From positions 868,001 to 932,000 of the forward strand of contig NZ_VSSP01000001.1 of assembly GCF_008312895.1 (NCBI RefSeq): DNA of 64,000 bases, given 5' to 3'. Of this stretch, positions 60,841 to 64,000 are shown one piece after another. Source of the stretch: Luteimonas suaedae. Its GTDB lineage: Bacteria > Pseudomonadota > Gammaproteobacteria > Xanthomonadales > Xanthomonadaceae. Every line of letters begins with the position of its first letter. The first letter of the stretch is position 1. A model generated the notes under the pieces. That model did not search any database and was not told where the DNA came from. It saw only the letters and a program-made list of their open reading frames with translations. Made by a program: the position numbers and the translations under genes.

Positions 60841-60933
60841 GTGATTGGTGATTGGTGATGGGTGATTCGCAAAAGCAGGTCCACAGGCGCGCTCCTGTTT
60901 TCACCAATCACGAATGACGAATCACGAATCACG
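60841..60933. repeat. GTGATTCG element, copy 2 (nuoF-nuoG gap)
   Basis: GTGATTGGTGATTGGTGATG units (60841-60870) face TCACCAATCACGAATGACG and AATCACGAATCACG (60902-60933). Same family as 44642 and 63016, here upstream of nuoG. Confidence 0.85.
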
Positions 60934-60943
60934 TGCTTCATCC

Positions 60944-62278
60944 TCATGCCGCGGCCTCCAGCTGCTGATCGACGATCGAGCGCCCGTTGCGGATGAAGTA
61001 CTCGAACTCGTCCCAGTAGTGGCGCAGGAAGCCCTGTACCGGCCAGGCCGCGGCCTCGCCGAAGGCGCAGATGGTGTGTCCCTCGATCTGGCCGGCGGCG
61101 GCCTTGAGCATGTGCAGGTCGTCGACGGTCGCGTGTCCTTCGACGATGCGGGTCAGCATGCGGTACATCCAGCCGGTGCCCTCGCGGCACGGGGTGCACT
61201 GGCCGCAGGACTCGGCGTAGTAGAAACGCGCGATGCGCTGGCAGGCGCGCACCATGCAGGTGGTGTCGTCCATCACGATCACCGCACCCGAGCCGAGGCC
61301 GGAGCCGGCCTTCTGGATGCTGTCGTAGTCCATCGTCAGGCCCATCATGGTCTCGCCCGGCAACACCGGCATCGACGAGCCCCCCGGGATCACGCCCTTG
61401 ATCGTGCGGCCCGGGCGCATGCCGCCGGCCATCTCCAGCAATTCGGCGAACGGCGTGCCGAGGCGGATCTCGTAGTTGCCGGGGCGGGCCACGTGCCCGG
61501 AGACCGAGAAGATCTTCGGCCCGCCGTTGTTCGGCTTGCCGAGATTGAGGAACCACTCGGCGCCGTTGCGCACGATCGCCGGCACCGAGGCGAAGGTCTC
61601 GGTGTTGTTGATCGTGGTCGGCTTGCCGTACAGGCCGAAGTTGGCCGGGAACGGCGGCTTGTAGCGCGGCTGGCCCTTCTTGCCCTCCAGCGACTCCATC
61701 AACGCGGTTTCCTCGCCGCAGATGTAGGCGCCGGCGCCGAGCGCGTTGTACAGGTCGATGTCGATGCCGCTGCCGAGGATGTCCTTGCCGAGCCAGCCGT
61801 TGGCATACGCCTCGGCGGTGGCTTCCTCCAGGTGCTCGAAGGGCTCATGGTGGAACTCGCCGCGCAGATAGTTGTAGCCGACCGTGCTGCCGGTGGCATA
61901 GCAGGCGATCGCCATGCCCTCGATCACCGCATGCGGGTTGTAGCGCAGGATGTCGCGGTCCTTAGCGGTGCCGGGCTCGGACTCGTCGGAATTGCAGAGG
62001 ATGTACTTCTGCATGCCCGAGTCCTTCGGCATGAAGCTCCACTTCAGGCCGGTGGGAAAACCCGCGCCGCCGCGGCCGCGCAGGCCGGACTGTTTGACCA
62101 TCTCGATCACATCGGTCGGCGCGATCTTCTCTTCCAGGATCCTGCGCAGCGCGCTGTAGCCGCCGGTCTTGAGGTAGTTCTCATACGACCACGGCTTGTC
62201 GAAATGCAGCGTGGTGTAGACAGCCTGGTGCTCCTTCGGCGCGGGGCCGACGGGACCGGAACCCTGGGAATGCGTCAT
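60944..62278 (-). CDS. nuoF: NADH-quinone oxidoreductase subunit F (NADH/FMN)
   Basis: NuoF binds NADH and FMN and has the N3 [4Fe-4S] cluster. The 444-residue protein has the glycine-rich [27 protein letters not shown] residues in [37 protein letters not shown], and the N3 ligands [15 protein letters not shown] with a later Cys ([13 protein letters not shown]). All key residues are present. It lies between nuoE and nuoG. Confidence 0.97.
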   Translation of the reverse strand: MTHSQGSGPVGPAPKEHQAVYTTLHFDKPWSYENYLKTGGYSALRRILEEKIAPTDVIEMVKQSGLRGRGGAGFPTGLKWSFMPKDSGMQKYILCNSDESEPGTAKDRDILRYNPHAVIEGMAIACYATGSTVGYNYLRGEFHHEPFEHLEEATAEAYANGWLGKDILGSGIDIDLYNALGAGAYICGEETALMESLEGKKGQPRYKPPFPANFGLYGKPTTINNTETFASVPAIVRNGAEWFLNLGKPNNGGPKIFSVSGHVARPGNYEIRLGTPFAELLEMAGGMRPGRTIKGVIPGGSSMPVLPGETMMGLTMDYDSIQKAGSGLGSGAVIVMDDTTCMVRACQRIARFYYAESCGQCTPCREGTGWMYRMLTRIVEGHATVDDLHMLKAAAGQIEGHTICAFGEAAAWPVQGFLRHYWDEFEYFIRNGRSIVDQQLEAAA

Positions 62279-62291
62279 CGCGCGCCCTCAC

Positions 62292-62443
62292 CTGTAGGAG
62301 CGGCTTCAGCCGCGACCGCGCCAGGCAGTCCCGTCGGTGGCGACCATGGTGAACGCGCCGCCGCGCGTTGCGAAGGGAAACAACGGCAGAGAACATCTGT
62401 CGTTAAGATTTGCGCGCAGTCGCGGCTGAAGCCGCTCCTACAG
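62292..62443. repeat. GTAGGAGCGGC inverted repeat in the nuoE-nuoF gap
   Basis: Perfect 25-bp arms at 62292-62316 and 62419-62443, each holding GCGGCTTCAGCCGC or its complement. It fills most of the 202-base gap. Confidence 0.88.
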
Positions 62444-62480
62444 TTGCTCATGCGGGTACCGGCTCGACGATGGGTGGCGG

Positions 62481-63008
62481 TCATTTCAGCGCCTCCAGCA
62501 ACTCGTCCACCTTCTCCGGCGTGAGCTTCTCGTGGTAGTGGCCGTTGATCACGACGACGGGTGCGCCGCAGCAGGCGGCGACGCACTCCTCCTCGCGCTT
62601 GAGGTAGACGCGGCCGTCGGCGGTGGACTCGCCCAGCTTGCAGCCGAGTTTCTTCTCGGCATGCGCGACCAGGCCTTCGGCGCCGTTGAGCCAGCAGCTG
62701 ATGTTGGTGCAGAACGCGACGTTGTTGCGGCCGACCTTCTGCGTCTCGAACATCGAATAGAACGTGGCGACCTCATAGGCCCAGACCGGTGGGATGCCCA
62801 GGTACTTGGCGACGGCGGCGATCAGCTCGTCGCTCAGCCAGCCGCCGTTCTGGTCCTGCGCCGCCTGCAGGCCCTGCAGCACCGCCGAGCGCTTGCGGTC
62901 CGGCGGAAACTTGGTCAGCCAGTGGTCGATATGGGCGCGCGTGTCGTCGTTCAACGCGACCATCGGGTCGACGTTGCGCGCGTTCTCGAAATTGCCGGTT
63001 GCTCTCAT
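62481..63008 (-). CDS. nuoE: NADH-quinone oxidoreductase subunit E
   Basis: NuoE (24-kDa) carries the N1a [2Fe-2S] cluster. The 175-residue protein has a helical N-terminus (LTKFPPDRKRSAVLQGLQAA), VAKYLGIPPVWAYEVATFYS, the ligand motif CTNISCWLNGAEG, and a second pair in EEECVAACCGAPVVVING. The start ATG 63008 (MRATGNFENARNVDPMVALN) abuts a repeat; a later start at MVALN would also be possible. Confidence 0.96.
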   Translation of the reverse strand: MRATGNFENARNVDPMVALNDDTRAHIDHWLTKFPPDRKRSAVLQGLQAAQDQNGGWLSDELIAAVAKYLGIPPVWAYEVATFYSMFETQKVGRNNVAFCTNISCWLNGAEGLVAHAEKKLGCKLGESTADGRVYLKREEECVAACCGAPVVVINGHYHEKLTPEKVDELLEALK

Positions 63009-63015
63009 GAGTGCG

Positions 63016-63126
63016 GTGATTCGTGATTCGTGATTCGTGATTGGAAAAGGCGGGGCGCGGGACCGGATCCGCCGTCGGGCACGCGGCCACGCTCTTGCGA
63101 ATCACCAATCACCAATCCCGAATCAC
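63016..63126. repeat. GTGATTCG element, copy 3 (nuoD-nuoE gap)
   Basis: GTGATTCGTGATTCGTGATT units (63016-63042) face GCGAATCACCAATCACC and AATCCCGAATCAC (63098-63126). Both this copy and copy 1 have GCTCTTGCGAATCAC at the inner edge of the right arm. Confidence 0.85.
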
Positions 63127-63132
63127 GGCCCC

Positions 63133-64000
63133 TCATCGATCGATCTCCCCGAACACGATGTCGTAGGTGCCGATCATCGCCACCACGTCGGCCAGCATGT
63201 GGCCCTTCACCACCGCGTCCATCGACGACAGGTGGGCGAAGCCGGGGGCGCGCAGGTGTACGCGGAACGGCTTATTGGCGCCGTCGGAGACCAGGTAGCA
63301 GCCGAACTCGCCCTTGGGCGCCTCCACTGCGCAGTAGGTCTCGCCCGCAGGCACGCAATAGCCTTCGGTAAACAGCTTGAAGTGGTGGATCAACGCTTCC
63401 ATGTCGTCCTTCATCTCCTCGCGGGAGGGGGGCGACACCTTGTAGTTGTCGATCATCACCGGGCCGGGGTTGACCTTCAGCCAGGCCACGCACTGCTCGA
63501 TGATGCGCACCGACTGGCGCATCTCGGCCACGCGCACCAGGTAGCGGTCGTAGCAGTCGCCCTCGACCCCCACCGGGATGTCGAAGTCGACTTCGGCGTA
63601 CTTGGCGTAGGGCTGCTTCTTGCGCAAGTCCCAGGCCACGCCCGAGCCGCGCAGCATCGGGCCGGTCATGCCCCAGGCCAGCGCCTTCTCGGGCGGCACC
63701 ACGCCGATGCCGACCGTGCGCTGCTTCCAGATGCGGTTGTCGGTGAGCAGGGTCTCGTACTCGTCGATGCGCGCCGGGAAGTCCTTGGCGAAGGCTTCCA
63801 GGTAGTCCAGCATCGAGCCCTCGCGCCAGGCGTTGAAGCGCTTGAGCTTGGCGCCCTTGCGCCACGGCGACTCGCGGTACCGCGACATGCGCTCCGGCAG
63901 GTCGCGGTAGACGCCGCCCGGACGGTAGTACGTCGCATGCATGCGCGCACCGCTGACCGCCTCGTAGACGTCCATCAGCTCCTCGCGCTCGCGGAACGCG
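63133..64000 (-). CDS. nuoD: NADH-quinone oxidoreductase subunit D (C-terminal part)
   Basis: NuoD (49-kDa) forms the quinone site with NuoB. About 289 C-terminal codons are present; the N-terminus is beyond the right edge. Visible are [80 protein letters not shown] and the ending [12 protein letters not shown]. All fit complex I rather than a hydrogenase large subunit. It precedes nuoE, separated by a repeat-filled gap. Confidence 0.96.
   Translation of the reverse strand, partial: AFREREELMDVYEAVSGARMHATYYRPGGVYRDLPERMSRYRESPWRKGAKLKRFNAWREGSMLDYLEAFAKDFPARIDEYETLLTDNRIWKQRTVGIGVVPPEKALAWGMTGPMLRGSGVAWDLRKKQPYAKYAEVDFDIPVGVEGDCYDRYLVRVAEMRQSVRIIEQCVAWLKVNPGPVMIDNYKVSPPSREEMKDDMEALIHHFKLFTEGYCVPAGETYCAVEAPKGEFGCYLVSDGANKPFRVHLRAPGFAHLSSMDAVVKGHMLADVVAMIGTYDIVFGEIDR

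Noticed and set aside
60841-60933. CRISPR-like array from repeated GTGATTCG units
   Set aside because: Units are 7-9 bases with no unique spacers and appear as facing inverted groups; no cas genes nearby.

Overview
The window is a GC-rich chromosomal segment of a gammaproteobacterium, most likely of the Xanthomonadaceae/Lysobacteraceae (Lysobacter- or Luteimonas-like). The grounds are the gene order nuoD-nuoN / tRNA-fMet / rimP-nusA-infB-rbfA-truB-rpsO-pnp, class III PHA synthase genes, and several dispersed inverted-repeat families of a kind I associate with that group. The assignment rests on gene content and was not tested by a database search.

Layout. (1) 1-12.4 kb: part of a type VI secretion (T6SS) locus. 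tssC (partial), tssB and a TPR lipoprotein are on the minus strand. tssJ, tssK, tssL and vgrG are on the plus strand, followed by a candidate effector, its candidate immunity protein and an AT-richer patch of exported orphan proteins. (2) 12.4-16.4 kb: an NRDE protein, an anchored Pro/Ala-rich protein, an alpha/beta-hydrolase lipoprotein and a PspC-domain protein. (3) 16.5-31.4 kb: a set that fits polyhydroxybutyrate and acetate metabolism. It holds phaC and phaE, pssA, a 3-hydroxybutyrate-oligomer hydrolase, a LuxR-type regulator and a symporter-like hybrid kinase resembling CrbR/CrbS, a TonB-dependent receptor and a GntP-type permease. (4) 31.5-34.5 kb: a GH3 beta-glucosidase and a small secreted protein.

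(5) 34.5-40.3 kb: the most notable region, a candidate graspetide (omega-ester/omega-amide RiPP) cluster. It has an HlyD-type fusion protein, a C39-peptidase ABC exporter, a 58-residue double-glycine precursor that no long-ORF search would show, and an ATP-grasp maturase. The cluster lies between two copies of the 3' end of pnp with its terminator, which suggests insertion or duplication at pnp. (6) 40.3-49.9 kb: the translation and RNA-turnover operon pnp, rpsO, truB, rbfA, infB, nusA, rimP and the initiator tRNA. (7) 50.1-64 kb: the complex I genes nuoN down to nuoD (partial), all on the minus strand. Intergenic gaps are filled with at least five repeat families, one copy of which lies in frame inside nuoG.

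Functionally, the PHA synthase, oligomer hydrolase, putative hydroxybutyrate permease and CrbS/R-like pair may form one carbon-overflow module. The T6SS tail carries an exchangeable VgrG-tip/effector/immunity cassette. The graspetide cluster is self-contained for precursor, cyclisation, leader removal and inner-membrane export, but no outer-membrane TolC gene is in the window.
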